Assembly (NCBI RefSeq): GCF_020687685.1
Contig: NZ_JAJEWM010000001.1
Span: 620,001 to 684,000, forward strand
DNA length: 64,000 nt
Reading direction: 5' to 3'
From: Tessaracoccus sp. OS52
GTDB taxonomy: Bacteria > Actinomycetota > Actinomycetes > Propionibacteriales > Propionibacteriaceae
Shown: piece after piece, positions 51,293-60,018 of the stretch
Position numbering within the stretch: the stretch's first letter is position 1
How the letters are laid out: the number at the start of each line of letters is the position of its first letter
Program-made: the position numbers and the translations under genes
Notes under the pieces: generated by a model
What the model was told of the DNA's origin: nothing
What the model saw: only the letters and a program-made list of their open reading frames with translations
Database searches by the model: none

Positions 51293-51862
51293 TCAGATCG
51301 CCCGGCCCGTGAGGGAGGGCTCTTCCTCCAGTGCTGCGGCCACCCGGAGCAGGCGTCTCGTGAGCGCTGCCAGTCCATCCGCGTCCCGCTGGCTGAACTC
51401 GATCCCCGTGTCGGTGCGCCTGGTCCGTAGACCCAACAGGAAGGAACCCACCGGGATCATCGCGAGTCCCACCAGTACCGGGAGCAGAGCCGTCGCGGCA
51501 CGGGCTCCTGAGGATGAGTTGCCGTAGGCGACCACCGCCACGGGAAGATCGCTCCACTCGGGGCCGAGGAAGTCCAGGGCGTTCTTCAGGGACGCGGGGA
51601 ATGATCCGTTGTACTCCGCAGTCACGAGGACCAGGGCGCCGAGTTTCTCGACACGACGTGCCCAGGCTCGGGTGTGCGGGTGCAGGTACACACCGGAGGA
51701 GGGTTCAGGCTCGTCCATGAACGGCAGGGCGACCTCGGCAAGGTCTATCAGGTCTGCGCGTGCACCCGTGCGGCGGCGAATTTCCTCCGCCACCCAGGCG
51801 CCCACCTTGTCTCCGATGCGGCTGGGCCGCGTGCTCGCGATGATCACCCCGACGGCTGTCAT
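51293..51862 (-). CDS. NAD(P)H-dependent FMN reductase
   Basis: A 189-residue flavodoxin-like reductase. GVIIASTRPSRIGDKVGAWV (phosphate loop), EYNGSFPASLKNALDFL and AYGNSSSGARA are typical. It may detoxify quinones or oxidants. GGAGG precedes ATG 51862. It is divergent from a MarR regulator, with the 18-bp operator between, suggesting redox- or drug-responsive control. Confidence 0.88.
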   Translation of the reverse strand: MTAVGVIIASTRPSRIGDKVGAWVAEEIRRRTGARADLIDLAEVALPFMDEPEPSSGVYLHPHTRAWARRVEKLGALVLVTAEYNGSFPASLKNALDFLGPEWSDLPVAVVAYGNSSSGARAATALLPVLVGLAMIPVGSFLLGLRTRRTDTGIEFSQRDADGLAALTRRLLRVAAALEEEPSLTGRAI

Positions 51863-51893
51863 GTTCCCACCTCCACAACAGATGATGGACGGA

Positions 51894-51923
51894 TTGACTT
51901 GACATGTCAAGTCGATCTATGGT
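51894..51923 (+). promoter_or_regulatory. Promoter and MarR operator
   Basis: TTGACT (51894-51899), an 18-base spacer and TATGGT (51918-51923) form a promoter ending six bases before the MarR ATG (leaderless). The spacer contains GACTTGACATGTCAAGTC (51896-51913), a perfect 18-bp palindrome that also covers the region toward the divergent FMN reductase. Confidence 0.7.
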
Positions 51924-51929
51924 GGCAGC

Positions 51930-52406
51930 ATGAGCAACGACGGAAAGCGTCTGGCAGAGGGGGACCTGGCTGCCTGGTCCACGCTGCGCCTCATGACGCG
52001 CCAGGTCGACGCCGAACTTGCGCGGCGCCTCTCCGAGTCCACCCCCCTGTCCATGCAGGACTACGACGTGCTGTCCTCGGTGGCGCCGCGATTGGATCGA
52101 CGGATGCCCATGAAGGACCTGATGTTGCACCTCCAGTGGTCCTACTCGAGGCTCTCCCACCACCTGGCCCGGATGGAGTCCCGCGGGCTGGTGCGTCGCG
52201 CTGCCGCTGAGCCCGGTCCTGGCGTCGACGTCGTGGCCACCGACGCAGGGTACGGACTGATCCGGGCCGCGACGGGTGAGCATCTCCGCGCGGTGAAGCA
52301 GTTCTTCGCCGACGCACTCGAACCGGGTGAGGCCGAGGTGCTTGAGAAGCTGGGACGTCGCGTCCTCAGCAGGCTCCCAGGTCCCACGCCCAAGCGTGGT
52401 TGGTGA
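51930..52406 (+). CDS. MarR family regulator
   Basis: A 158-residue MarR protein: TPLSMQDYDVLSSVAPRLDR, MPMKDLMLHLQWSYSRLSHHL (recognition helix), MESRGLVRRAAAEP and a wing with VDVVATDAGYGLI. Leaderless, and overlapped upstream by its own 18-bp operator. A GNAT acetyltransferase follows three bases after its stop. No cysteine that would mark a thiol-sensing member. Confidence 0.9.
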   Translation: MSNDGKRLAEGDLAAWSTLRLMTRQVDAELARRLSESTPLSMQDYDVLSSVAPRLDRRMPMKDLMLHLQWSYSRLSHHLARMESRGLVRRAAAEPGPGVDVVATDAGYGLIRAATGEHLRAVKQFFADALEPGEAEVLEKLGRRVLSRLPGPTPKRGW

Positions 52407-52409
52407 GCC

Positions 52410-52982
52410 GTGCTGACCATACGCGCCGCCCTACCGCTGGAGGCTGCCGCTTTGGCCGAACTCGCCGCCGAGACCTTCCCGCTGGCCTGCCCGCCGGGCC
52501 TCGCTGCCGAGGACATCGAGCAGTTCATCGCGACGCAACTGAGTTCTGAGGTCTTCGCGCGACACCTGCGGACGGCGACGAAGTCGGTGATCGTCGCAGA
52601 GCGCGATGGGCAACTTCTGGGCTACGCGCTGCTCGACCTGCAACCATCCCGGGGGGAGATCCGCTCGCTCCTGGCGGGGTCCCACGCGGTCGAACTGAAC
52701 AAGTTCTTCCTGTTGGCGAGTGAACACGGAGCGGGAACAGCCGCCGCCCTCATGCGCGCAGTCCTGGACGCGGCGGCTGCGTCTGGAGCCGACACGATCT
52801 GGCTGGGAGTGAGCCGCGAGAACGCCAGAGCCAACCGCTTCTATGAGAAGCACGGGTTTGCGTTGGTCGGGACCAAGGCATTCACCGTCGGGAGCCAGAC
52901 GCTGCCCGAGGACCATGTCCGGGAGTTGGTGCTCGCGCCGGAGTCGCGGATGAATGAAGGCGCAACCCGCTACCCGGAGTGA
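52410..52982 (+). CDS. GNAT family acetyltransferase
   Basis: A 190-residue N-acetyltransferase: TIRAALPLEAAALAELAAET, LGYALLDLQPS, ELNKFFLLASEHGAGTAAAL (acetyl-CoA loop) and GVSRENARANRFYEKHGFALVG. Acceptor unknown. GTG 52410 lies three bases after the MarR stop, so it is in that operon. Confidence 0.88.
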   Translation: MLTIRAALPLEAAALAELAAETFPLACPPGLAAEDIEQFIATQLSSEVFARHLRTATKSVIVAERDGQLLGYALLDLQPSRGEIRSLLAGSHAVELNKFFLLASEHGAGTAAALMRAVLDAAAASGADTIWLGVSRENARANRFYEKHGFALVGTKAFTVGSQTLPEDHVRELVLAPESRMNEGATRYPE

Positions 52983-53013
52983 CTCCAAGTGGCGGCTTGC
53001 GCCTTCGGCTTGG

Positions 53014-53086
53014 GGTGAGTAACGGGACTTGAACCCGCGACATCCTGGACCACAACCAGGTGCTCTACCAGCTGAGCTATACCCAC
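53014..53086 (-). tRNA. tRNA-His (anticodon GTG)
   Basis: Acceptor GTGGGTA pairs with TACTCAC, and a further G is encoded at -1 (53087). Anticodon loop TTGTGGT. T arm GGGTTCAAGTCCC. No encoded CCA. Confidence 0.95.
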
Positions 53087-53092
53087 CAAGGT

Positions 53093-53116
53093 GCTGACCC
53101 AGTGGTGTGGGTCAGC
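53093..53116. terminator. Hairpin between orn and tRNA-His
   Basis: GCTGACCCA and TGGGTCAGC form a perfect nine-base stem with a six-base loop. It is downstream of orn and upstream of tRNA-His on the minus strand. No T-run. Confidence 0.5.
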
Positions 53117-53177
53117 GACGAACAACGATAGCGCATCAGTGCGATTGGTACGAAACCGGGGCTGCGGCCACCCGGGC

Positions 53178-53810
53178 CTAACCGCTGGCGCCGCTTCCCA
53201 GAGCGTTGTTGGTCAGGGTGCCCTGGTGCCGGGCGGCGATGACGCGAGCCTCCGCAGACGTTGGGCCGGGCTGGGGGACGAACAGCGCCTCCCGGTAGTA
53301 GCGCAACTCCTCGATTGACTCCTGGATGTCGGCGAGTGCGCGGTGGTTGCCCATCTTCACCGGCGCCTGGTAGACCACCTTCGGGTACCAGCGGCGGGCG
53401 AGTTCCTTGACCGATGAGACGTCGACGTTGCGGTAGTGGACCCACTGTTCGAGCTCGGGCATGTCCCTGGCGAGGAAGGAGCGGTCCGTGCCTATGGTGT
53501 TACCGGCCATGGGTGCCTTGCGCGACGTCGGAACGTGCTCCTTGATGTAGGCCAAGGCCTGGGCCTGGGCCTCCTCCAGTGTGAGTCCCTGGGACAGCTG
53601 TTCCAGCAGACCTGACTTGGTGTGCATCTCGCGGACGAAGTCACCCATGTTGGCCAGTTGCTCGTCCGAGGGCTTGATGAGGATGTCCACGCCGTCGCCC
53701 AGCACGTTGAGTTCGGAGTCGGTGACCAGCACCGCAAGCTCGATGAGCGCGTCTCCTGTCAGGTCCAGCCCGGTCATCTCGCAGTCGATCCACACCAGTT
53801 CGTCACTCAT
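53178..53810 (-). CDS. orn: Oligoribonuclease
   Basis: Degrades very short RNAs; essential in many bacteria. DEDDh residues are in WIDCEMTGLD, NTIGTDRSFLARDMPE, YRNVDVSSVKELARRWYP and NHRALADIQES. 210 residues is normal. Leaderless: TACTGT seven bases before ATG 53810. The last 20 residues are an Ala/Gly-rich tail. Confidence 0.95.
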   Translation of the reverse strand: MSDELVWIDCEMTGLDLTGDALIELAVLVTDSELNVLGDGVDILIKPSDEQLANMGDFVREMHTKSGLLEQLSQGLTLEEAQAQALAYIKEHVPTSRKAPMAGNTIGTDRSFLARDMPELEQWVHYRNVDVSSVKELARRWYPKVVYQAPVKMGNHRALADIQESIEELRYYREALFVPQPGPTSAEARVIAARHQGTLTNNALGSGASG

Positions 53811-54036
53811 GGCCTACACAGTAGGCCCACGCGCCGACAGTTCGCATCGCCCGTCTGTCCGGCCGGTCCCTTCGATCGCGCGCAGCATTGCTTGCGGCCT
53901 GAAAGAGGGGCATTGACATTGGACGCCGCGGGGACGATTGGCCGACCCCGGCCCGGGACGCCAGGGAGCGGTCTGGGACAATCAAATATCCGGGGCGGGG
54001 ATCGACGGCGATCCTCACCGTATGAGAGGACCAACA

Positions 54037-54735
54037 ATGACGCAGCAGCCTCCGAGCGGTTGGCAACCGCCACCCAGCAACCCGCACCCCCACTACGTTG
54101 CGACCCCGCAACCCCAGCCGGCGGCGGTGATGTCGAAGACCCCATTGTGGAAGCGGGGTTGGCTCGTCGCTGTAGTGGCCGGTGTTGTGGGCGTGGGGAT
54201 CGGCTCCGCCGCTGCCGGCGGGTCGGACGCTGACCCGGCTGCGCAAACCACGGTCACGGTGACGGCCACCGCCACGGAGACAGTCGAGGGGGAGGCCGCG
54301 CCGGCCGCGACAATCACGATCACCGAGACAGCTGAAGTGCCCGAAGGCAACCTGGTCGTCGTTGAAACACCCCCGGAGCAGCCGACACCCGTCGTCACCA
54401 GCAGCGAACCCGCCGTCAACGACGACGTACCTGCGGAATTCCGCGCTGCGCTGGGTGCCGCGGAGAATTACCTGCGGTTCATGCCGTTCAGCAAGGCCGG
54501 ACTGTTCGACCAACTGACATCCGATTTCGGCAACAAGTTCGCCGCGGACGCCGCGCAGTATGCTGTCGACAACGTCGTGGTCGACTGGAATGAGGAGGCG
54601 CTTGAGGCGGCCATTTCCTACCGCGACACCCTGTCGATGTCGAGCGCTGGAATCTGGGACCAGTTGACATCCGATTACGGGGGGAAGTTCACGACAGCTG
54701 AGGCCGACTACGCCATCGCCAACCTTCCCGCTTGA
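54037..54735 (+). CDS. Membrane-anchored Ltp-domain protein (host cell surface-exposed lipoprotein family)
   Basis: A 232-residue protein. The N-terminal 38 residues are proline-rich and cytoplasmic; one membrane segment lies at about residues 41-62; a Thr/Glu/Pro-rich linker follows. Two repeated Ltp units make up the C-terminus (LGAAENYLRFMPFSKAGLFD...LTSDFGNKF and AISYRDTLSMSSAGIWDQLT...SDYGGKF). Ltp of a Streptococcus phage blocks DNA entry of superinfecting phages; whether chromosomal relatives do so is unknown. No lipobox cysteine here. ATG 54037 has AGAGGA upstream. The tRNA-Arg gene follows convergently. Confidence 0.8.
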   Translation: MTQQPPSGWQPPPSNPHPHYVATPQPQPAAVMSKTPLWKRGWLVAVVAGVVGVGIGSAAAGGSDADPAAQTTVTVTATATETVEGEAAPAATITITETAEVPEGNLVVVETPPEQPTPVVTSSEPAVNDDVPAEFRAALGAAENYLRFMPFSKAGLFDQLTSDFGNKFAADAAQYAVDNVVVDWNEEALEAAISYRDTLSMSSAGIWDQLTSDYGGKFTTAEADYAIANLPA

Positions 54736-54742
54736 CTGCAAG

Positions 54743-54815
54743 CGCCCCCGGCAGGATTCGAACCTGCGGCCGACTGCTTAGAAGGCAGGCGCTCTATCCG
54801 CTGAGCTACAGGGGC
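54743..54815 (-). tRNA. tRNA-Arg (anticodon TCT)
   Basis: Acceptor GCCCCTG pairs with CGGGGGC, anticodon stem CTGCC/... with loop CTTCTAA, T arm CAGGTTCGAATCCTG. TATCAT at 54825-54830 (reversed) is a likely -10, nine bases before the gene. Confidence 0.95.
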
Positions 54816-54867
54816 AGGCATCCGATGATAGCCGTGGACATGGCCGGTCCGCCTCCCACCGGGCGGG

Positions 54868-55464
54868 TCAGGCCAGATCCCAACTCGCCAGGTGGGTGAA
54901 GTCGAAAATACCGACCTCCGGCCGCACCGTGACCGATACCAGGTGAACGGCGTCGACGCGCAGGGTCCCGACGCGTGGTGCCTCCGCGAGGCGGGCCGTG
55001 ACCTCGTCGTCGCTGACGTCTCCCTTTGCGTAGGCCAGCGAGACGTGGGGTCCGCGCGGTGGTTCGGGCAACTCGCCGGGCAGGGCGTCACCCAAGCCGG
55101 TGACGACTGCAGCCAGCAGCCGATCCCACCCCTCGTTCGCCTCGGCGTGGCAGACCACGGCGGACTCCTCGACGCGGGGATCCCCGAACTCGAGCTCAAA
55201 TGTCGGCACGTCCCTCAGGGCAGCCGTCAGCGCGTCACCAAGACGGCTCAGCTCCACCTGCGTCAGCTCGTCGTCGAACTGCGCGAGCCGCTGGACGGTG
55301 GCATGCAGGTAGGGCGCAGGCATCGGCGGGAGCTCATCCATCCCTGCCAGCAGGCGCTGCGTCGCCGCCACACGGTCGATCGCCTCGTCGTCCGGCAGCA
55401 CGTAAAGGTGCAGCGCTCCGTCGTCGCGCTTCCATGGGTCCATCTGCCCGAAAAAGTCTCTCAT
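54868..55464 (-). CDS. 2'-5' RNA ligase-like 2H phosphoesterase
   Basis: A 198-residue 2H-family protein: HATVQRL near residue 54 and HVSLAYAK near 144 are the two HxS/T motifs; the middle is acidic. Substrate unknown, more distant from LigT than the thpR product. AAGGAGG precedes ATG 55464. Confidence 0.82.
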   Translation of the reverse strand: MRDFFGQMDPWKRDDGALHLYVLPDDEAIDRVAATQRLLAGMDELPPMPAPYLHATVQRLAQFDDELTQVELSRLGDALTAALRDVPTFELEFGDPRVEESAVVCHAEANEGWDRLLAAVVTGLGDALPGELPEPPRGPHVSLAYAKGDVSDDEVTARLAEAPRVGTLRVDAVHLVSVTVRPEVGIFDFTHLASWDLA

Positions 55465-55638
55465 TGCGCCTCCTTGCCGGAGACTACTCCGGTGTCATCC
55501 AGCGGTGAACAAAGTTGCGAAACGATGGCGTTGCCAAATATGGTTGGGGGTATTGAAACGGAGTGGAGGCAGCCTTGAACGAGTCCTCCTCCGAAGTGCC
55601 TTTCAAGTCACCCCGCCACAGATTTGGCCCGAGCGCTG

Positions 55639-56148
55639 ATGCCTGAATCCTGGAGCAACTTCCCGTTCTGGATCACGTTCATCCTGTTCTTCTTCGGGGC
55701 CATGGTGCGCGGCCAGGCGACCTACTGGATCGCCAGGGTGGTCACGGAGCAGTCGCTCAAGCGGACCCACCCCACCTCTGGGTGGCGCAGGACCGTGCAC
55801 GACTGGCTCCAGGGCGACTCCATCGCCAAGGGTTCACGCTTGGTGCGCAAGTTCGGGCTGTCCATCGTCCCGTTCGCGTACCTCACGGTGGGGCTGCAGA
55901 CCGTGATCATCGCCTCTGCCGGGGTACTGCGCCTCAAGGTGTGGCATTTCACACTCGCGCAGGTGCCCGGCGCCCTCGCGTGGGCAACCATCTACACCAC
56001 CATTGGATTCGCGGTCTGGGCAGCGGCGATCAGCGCTGCTGCCGGGAATCCGTACGTCATCGGCGCTCTGACCGCAATCGTTGTCGCTGTGGTCGTCTAT
56101 GTCCTGGTCCGACGGCGGCGCCAGGCTGACGCAGAAACCGTCGCCTGA
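55639..56148 (+). CDS. DedA-like (VTT/SNARE-associated) membrane protein
   Basis: A 169-residue membrane protein. VRKFGLSIVPFAYLTVGLQT followed by VWHFTLAQVPGALAWATIY resembles the central, re-entrant DedA core; four or five hydrophobic segments in all. At about 170 residues it is slightly short for DedA (about 200). Function unknown (some DedA proteins move undecaprenyl phosphate or other lipids). ATG 55639 is used; a TTG at 55624 is also possible, and neither has a clear ribosome binding site. Confidence 0.65.
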   Translation: MPESWSNFPFWITFILFFFGAMVRGQATYWIARVVTEQSLKRTHPTSGWRRTVHDWLQGDSIAKGSRLVRKFGLSIVPFAYLTVGLQTVIIASAGVLRLKVWHFTLAQVPGALAWATIYTTIGFAVWAAAISAAAGNPYVIGALTAIVVAVVVYVLVRRRRQADAETVA

Positions 56149-56155
56149 TCCGGAA

Positions 56156-56195
56156 CGGGCGAAACCCCGGCCCAGCTGGGCCGGAGTTTCACCCG
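56156..56195. terminator. Bidirectional hairpin between convergent genes
   Basis: The arms CGGG, GAAAC and CCGGCCCA are matched by TGGGCCGG, GTTTC and CCCG, separated only by single C/A mismatches, giving a stem of 17 pairs. It sits between the DedA-like and secreted-protein stop codons. No T-run. Confidence 0.6.
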
Positions 56196-56206
56196 CGTTG
56201 ATCACG

Positions 56207-56785
56207 TCAGCGGTTGGGACCCCCGCCGCGGACGTGGACGATGCCCTCCTCGATCGCCTTCGCCACCGCGTCGGCCTCGGCCTGGGTCAACGTGCCCGCG
56301 CTGACCGCACTGTCCAGGACCTCCTGGTCCGACTCGGCACGCTGCGCCTGGTGCTCGGCGCGGAGTTCATCCATCGCCTCGGTCACCTCATCGGCAGTGA
56401 GGCCGAGTTCGGACGCGACGGCTTCGACGATGGCCGTGCGGTGCTCGCTGTCCACCATGCCGCTGCGGTCAGCTGGGCGCCCCGCACCCATTTCCGGAAT
56501 CCCGACCTCATCCCGTGCTGCTTCAAAGGCGGCCTCGAGATCAGCCTGAGCGACGCCCAGCTTCTCCGCCAGTTCTGCGAGGTCCTGGCCGTGGCCCATG
56601 GCCCCGTGTCGCCCCCTGCCGAAGGCTTGGTCGTCCTCGGTAGCCGCCGACGCGGTCGCCGAGGGGGACGCCGTCGTATCAGGGGTGGGGGTGGGAGTCT
56701 CGGCGTTGGCGAGCTGCACAGCCCCAAGTCCGAGTCCAGCTGCGATCGCAGCGGTGGAGATGGCGGTGATCTTCTTGTTGAACAT
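56207..56785 (-). CDS. Secreted protein of unknown function
   Basis: A 192-residue protein with a signal peptide (MFNKKITAISTAAIAAGLGL, cleavage probably after ANA near residue 29), then a Thr/Pro/Ser/Ala linker (TPTPTPDTTASPSA). The rest is helical and charged: LAELAEKLGVAQADLEAAFE, LGLTADEVTEAMDELR and AGTLTQAEADAVAKAIE, three repeated helix-pair units. Function unknown. GGAAGGAAG precedes the ATG. Its upstream region carries an 11-bp-spaced direct repeat. Confidence 0.75.
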   Translation of the reverse strand: MFNKKITAISTAAIAAGLGLGAVQLANAETPTPTPDTTASPSATASAATEDDQAFGRGRHGAMGHGQDLAELAEKLGVAQADLEAAFEAARDEVGIPEMGAGRPADRSGMVDSEHRTAIVEAVASELGLTADEVTEAMDELRAEHQAQRAESDQEVLDSAVSAGTLTQAEADAVAKAIEEGIVHVRGGGPNR

Positions 56786-56846
56786 GTTCTTCCTTCCGTC
56801 CTGCACCGGAGCGGATGCCCGATGACAGCAACGTTCCACTCCCCAC

Positions 56847-56863
56847 CTGTCACGAAGCTGTCA
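56847..56863 (-). promoter_or_regulatory. OmpR-type direct repeat
   Basis: CTGTCA occurs twice with a period of 11 bases (CTGTCAcgaagCTGTCA). Hexamers one helical turn apart are typical of OmpR/PhoB-family response-regulator sites. It lies 62-78 bases upstream of the secreted-protein start. Confidence 0.45.
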
Positions 56864-56950
56864 GAACGCCATGAGCCGACTGGGAGTGTGGGGGGCGACT
56901 GAGTCGCAGCAGCGTCGCCGTCGGTGCCGCCCGCTAGTCTGTTCAGCATC

Positions 56951-58297
56951 ATGTCTACCGTCCAGATCCAGAACCGGGAACGCTGGTTGTCCGGGGTGCC
57001 GCGGGTGCCCGGGCCGAGACTGCCCTGGTACCGGCGGATGCTCCGCAGCCCCCTGTTCTGGCTGACGGTGGTGCTGCTCCCGTTCTACGCCTACGGGCTG
57101 TGGGACCAGTACCGGATGCTGCACCCCGACACGACGTTCCCCGACGGCACAGTGGCGCTGGGCCTCAACCACGACTCGCTGCGGTTCGCCGCGTTCTGGG
57201 CGATGTGGACTGCCATCGCCTACTTCCTGCTCTTCCTGTGGCTGGACCGGTTCCGCCCACAACGTCCGCTCGTGTGGCTGCTGACCTTCGCCTGGGGGGC
57301 GTGCGCCTCCACGTGGATGTCCATCCACGCAAATTCCTGGGCCGGCCAGATGATGGCCACCACCGACGCGAACGCGGACATGGGCACCAGAGCGGCCATC
57401 TTCATCGCGCCGTTCGTCGAGGAGTCCACCAAGGCGACGGTGCTCTTCCTGCTGGTCATCCTGAACCGTCGCCAGATCGTCTCGCGGCTGAGCATCGTCA
57501 CACTGGCGGGGCTGTCGGCAATTGGGTTCGCGTTCGTGGAGAACATCATCTACTACGCCCGCACGGTGGTCTACGCCACCAACACCATCGGCATCGAGGA
57601 CCCGTACGCCGAAGTTATGGAACTGGTGATGCTGCGGGGCGTCTACACCTCCTTCGGCCATCCGTTGTTCGGGATGATGACCGCGTTCGGCTTGGCCATT
57701 GGCCTCGCGGCGCGCAGCAAGATCGTCCGGGTGGCCGCGCCGCTCGGCGGCTTCGTGGCGGCGTCGGGTGGGCACATGCTGTTCAACGGTGTCGCGTCCA
57801 CCAACGCTCCGGACCAGTTGAAGACCCAGTGGTACATGGCCCTGGGGCTCGTCGCCGTCCTCACGCTGTTCCTCGTCCTGACGGTGGTGGCCCAGGCCCA
57901 GCTGATCCGACGTCGTCTGGGGGACTACAGACGAGTCGGTTGGCTGACCGACCGCGACCTCGTGGTGTTCTCGAGCCCGTTCAAGCGGATGAAACTCCAT
58001 CTGGCGGGGATCTTTCGTGGACCCCGGAAGTGGTGGGCCACGGCGAAGTTCATGCGTCGCATGACCGAGCTGGCCTACCTGCGCGAGGGTCGCACCCGCG
58101 GATTGGTCGCCACCGCGGGTGACTGGCGAGCGCACGAACTGATCCACGAGATTGAGGAGCTCCGGCCCACCGCCCTGACGGACACGGCCGGACTGAAGGT
58201 CTTCCCGCCCCGCAAGCGCAAACCCAAGTCGACTCTCCCGCCGCCGCAGGCCCCCGGCCCCGCCGGCATCGGGGGGAACTGGCCCGCACCGCGATGA
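56951..58297 (+). CDS. PrsW family intramembrane metalloprotease
   Basis: A 448-residue membrane protein of the PrsW/CAAX-protease superfamily. The metal and catalytic residues are FVEESTKA (Glu-Glu), AFVENIIYY (Glu), FGHPLFGMM (His) and GGHMLFN (His). About eight membrane segments, and a 130-residue C-terminal cytoplasmic tail ending in a proline-rich stretch. In Bacillus, PrsW cleaves an anti-sigma factor; the target here is unknown. TAGTCT lies ten bases before ATG. It overlaps the first dynamin-like gene by ATGA, so it is coupled to it. Confidence 0.88.
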   Translation: MSTVQIQNRERWLSGVPRVPGPRLPWYRRMLRSPLFWLTVVLLPFYAYGLWDQYRMLHPDTTFPDGTVALGLNHDSLRFAAFWAMWTAIAYFLLFLWLDRFRPQRPLVWLLTFAWGACASTWMSIHANSWAGQMMATTDANADMGTRAAIFIAPFVEESTKATVLFLLVILNRRQIVSRLSIVTLAGLSAIGFAFVENIIYYARTVVYATNTIGIEDPYAEVMELVMLRGVYTSFGHPLFGMMTAFGLAIGLAARSKIVRVAAPLGGFVAASGGHMLFNGVASTNAPDQLKTQWYMALGLVAVLTLFLVLTVVAQAQLIRRRLGDYRRVGWLTDRDLVVFSSPFKRMKLHLAGIFRGPRKWWATAKFMRRMTELAYLREGRTRGLVATAGDWRAHELIHEIEELRPTALTDTAGLKVFPPRKRKPKSTLPPPQAPGPAGIGGNWPAPR

Positions 58298-60018
58298 GCG
58301 GGCCGCAGCAGTTGGCGCAGGCGTTCGAGCACCTGGACGCCACGCTGCCGGTCGCCCAGTTCCCGTTGCCGCTCGACGGGTCGACGGAACTTCGCCAACT
58401 CGCGACATCCCTTGCGAACCAGCTGCGGGACTACCTGCTGCCCCGGGCGGCTGCCCTCGACGCACCGTTGCTGGCGGTGGTCGGTGGCTCCACGGGCGCA
58501 GGCAAGTCGACGATCGTGAACTCCATCCTTGGCGCTGCGCTCACCAGGCCGGGCGTCCTGCGTCCCACCACGAAGTCGCCCGTCCTCATCTGCCACCCAG
58601 ACGACGCGAACTGGTTCCGCTCCGGTCGAACCCTGCCCGGGCTGGTGCGCAGCGAGACGCAGGTCCACGACTCGCGGGCACTGCAGATCGTCCCGTTCGC
58701 CGGGCTGCCCTCGGGCCTGGCCCTGCTGGATGCTCCTGACATCGACTCTGTCGACGACGAGAACCGCCGCCTCGCCCGTCAGCTGCTCCAGGCCGCGGAC
58801 CTCTGGCTGTTCGTCACCTCAGCCGCCCGCTACGCCGACCTCGTGGGCTGGGAGGTGCTCGCGCAGGCGGCTGCGCGCAACGCCGTCGTCTCAGTTGTCC
58901 TCAACCGCTGCCCACCCGAGTCCATGCAGGACCTGCTCGGCCATCTGGGGCAGATGCTCGCCGAACGCGGGGTCCACGCGGCCCGGTTGTTCGCCGTCGC
59001 GGAGCACCATCTCGGCGACGACGGGATGGTCCCCCCAGCGGAGGTCCAGCCGATCCGCGGTTGGCTCGGTGGGCTCGCCGCCCAGAGCGAGGCCCGCGCC
59101 GACGTCGCGGTCCAGACCCTCGCTGGGACGGTCAAGGCCATCGACCCGCAACTGCGCGCACTGGCTGCGGGGGCCCGCCGCCAGGTGGAGGCGGTCGCGG
59201 ATCTCCGACGCGGCGCGGAGCAGCAGTTCCGGGATGCGCGTGACGCGATCGCCCGAGCCACGAGCGACGGCACCATGCTGCGCGGTGAGGTGCTGAGCCG
59301 TTGGCAGGACTTCGTGGGTACCGGGGAGTTCATGCGGGGGATCGAGAAGCAGATCTCGGCCTGGCGCGACCGTCTCACCGGCTGGTTCCGCGGGGAGCAG
59401 CAAGCCGCGGAGGTGCAGGTCGCCATCTCCGACGGGCTGGCCGCGCTCATCGTCGAGCACGGGCAGGCAGCGTGCGAGAACGCCGTCTCGCACTGGTCGC
59501 TGACACCCTGGGGACGCGACATCGTCTCGGTCTCCCCGGAGCTCGCCAGACCGACGCCGGACTTCAACGAAATGGCCACCCGCACCATCCGGGAATGGCA
59601 GGCCGGGGTGCTTGAACTGGTCTCCGAGGAGGGGCGCGGCAAGCGCGTGAAAGCGCGCATCCTGGCACTGGGGACCAACGCCATCGGTGCTGCGCTGATC
59701 ATCCTGGTGTTCGCCACCACAGGTGGGCTCACCACGGCGGAGGTCGGGATCGCGGGCGGAACCTCCCTGCTTGCCCAGCGGATCCTGGAGGGCGTCTTCG
59801 GTGAGGATGCCGTGCGCCGCCTGGCCACCAGGGCCAAGGCGGATCTCGACGCCCGGATCGAGGGGCTGCTGGCCACCCAGCTCGCCCGGTTCGAGGACGT
59901 CCTGGCCACCCTGAGCATCGAGGACGCGGCCGCGGCCAGGCTCGAGGACGCGGCCGACCAGTTGCAGGCTGCCAGTCGTGGAGCTTTCGACGACCTCACG
60001 AGGCCGGAGGGCTACTGA
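58294..60018 (+). CDS. Dynamin-like GTPase 1
   Basis: A 574-residue large GTPase. P-loop VVGGSTGAGKSTIVNSILG near residue 65; switch I TKSPV; DAPDIDSVDDENR near 149 (DxxG equivalent); VLNRCP near 206 as NKxD equivalent. After about residue 270 a long helical stalk, and a hydrophobic segment at about residues 470-490 (IGAALIILVFATTGGLTT) for membrane attachment. With its neighbour it resembles the paired dynamin-like proteins of Streptomyces (DynA/DynB). Starts in the PrsW stop, ends in the start of GTPase 2 (TGATG). Confidence 0.85.
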   Translation: MSGPQQLAQAFEHLDATLPVAQFPLPLDGSTELRQLATSLANQLRDYLLPRAAALDAPLLAVVGGSTGAGKSTIVNSILGAALTRPGVLRPTTKSPVLICHPDDANWFRSGRTLPGLVRSETQVHDSRALQIVPFAGLPSGLALLDAPDIDSVDDENRRLARQLLQAADLWLFVTSAARYADLVGWEVLAQAAARNAVVSVVLNRCPPESMQDLLGHLGQMLAERGVHAARLFAVAEHHLGDDGMVPPAEVQPIRGWLGGLAAQSEARADVAVQTLAGTVKAIDPQLRALAAGARRQVEAVADLRRGAEQQFRDARDAIARATSDGTMLRGEVLSRWQDFVGTGEFMRGIEKQISAWRDRLTGWFRGEQQAAEVQVAISDGLAALIVEHGQAACENAVSHWSLTPWGRDIVSVSPELARPTPDFNEMATRTIREWQAGVLELVSEEGRGKRVKARILALGTNAIGAALIILVFATTGGLTTAEVGIAGGTSLLAQRILEGVFGEDAVRRLATRAKADLDARIEGLLATQLARFEDVLATLSIEDAAAARLEDAADQLQAASRGAFDDLTRPEGY

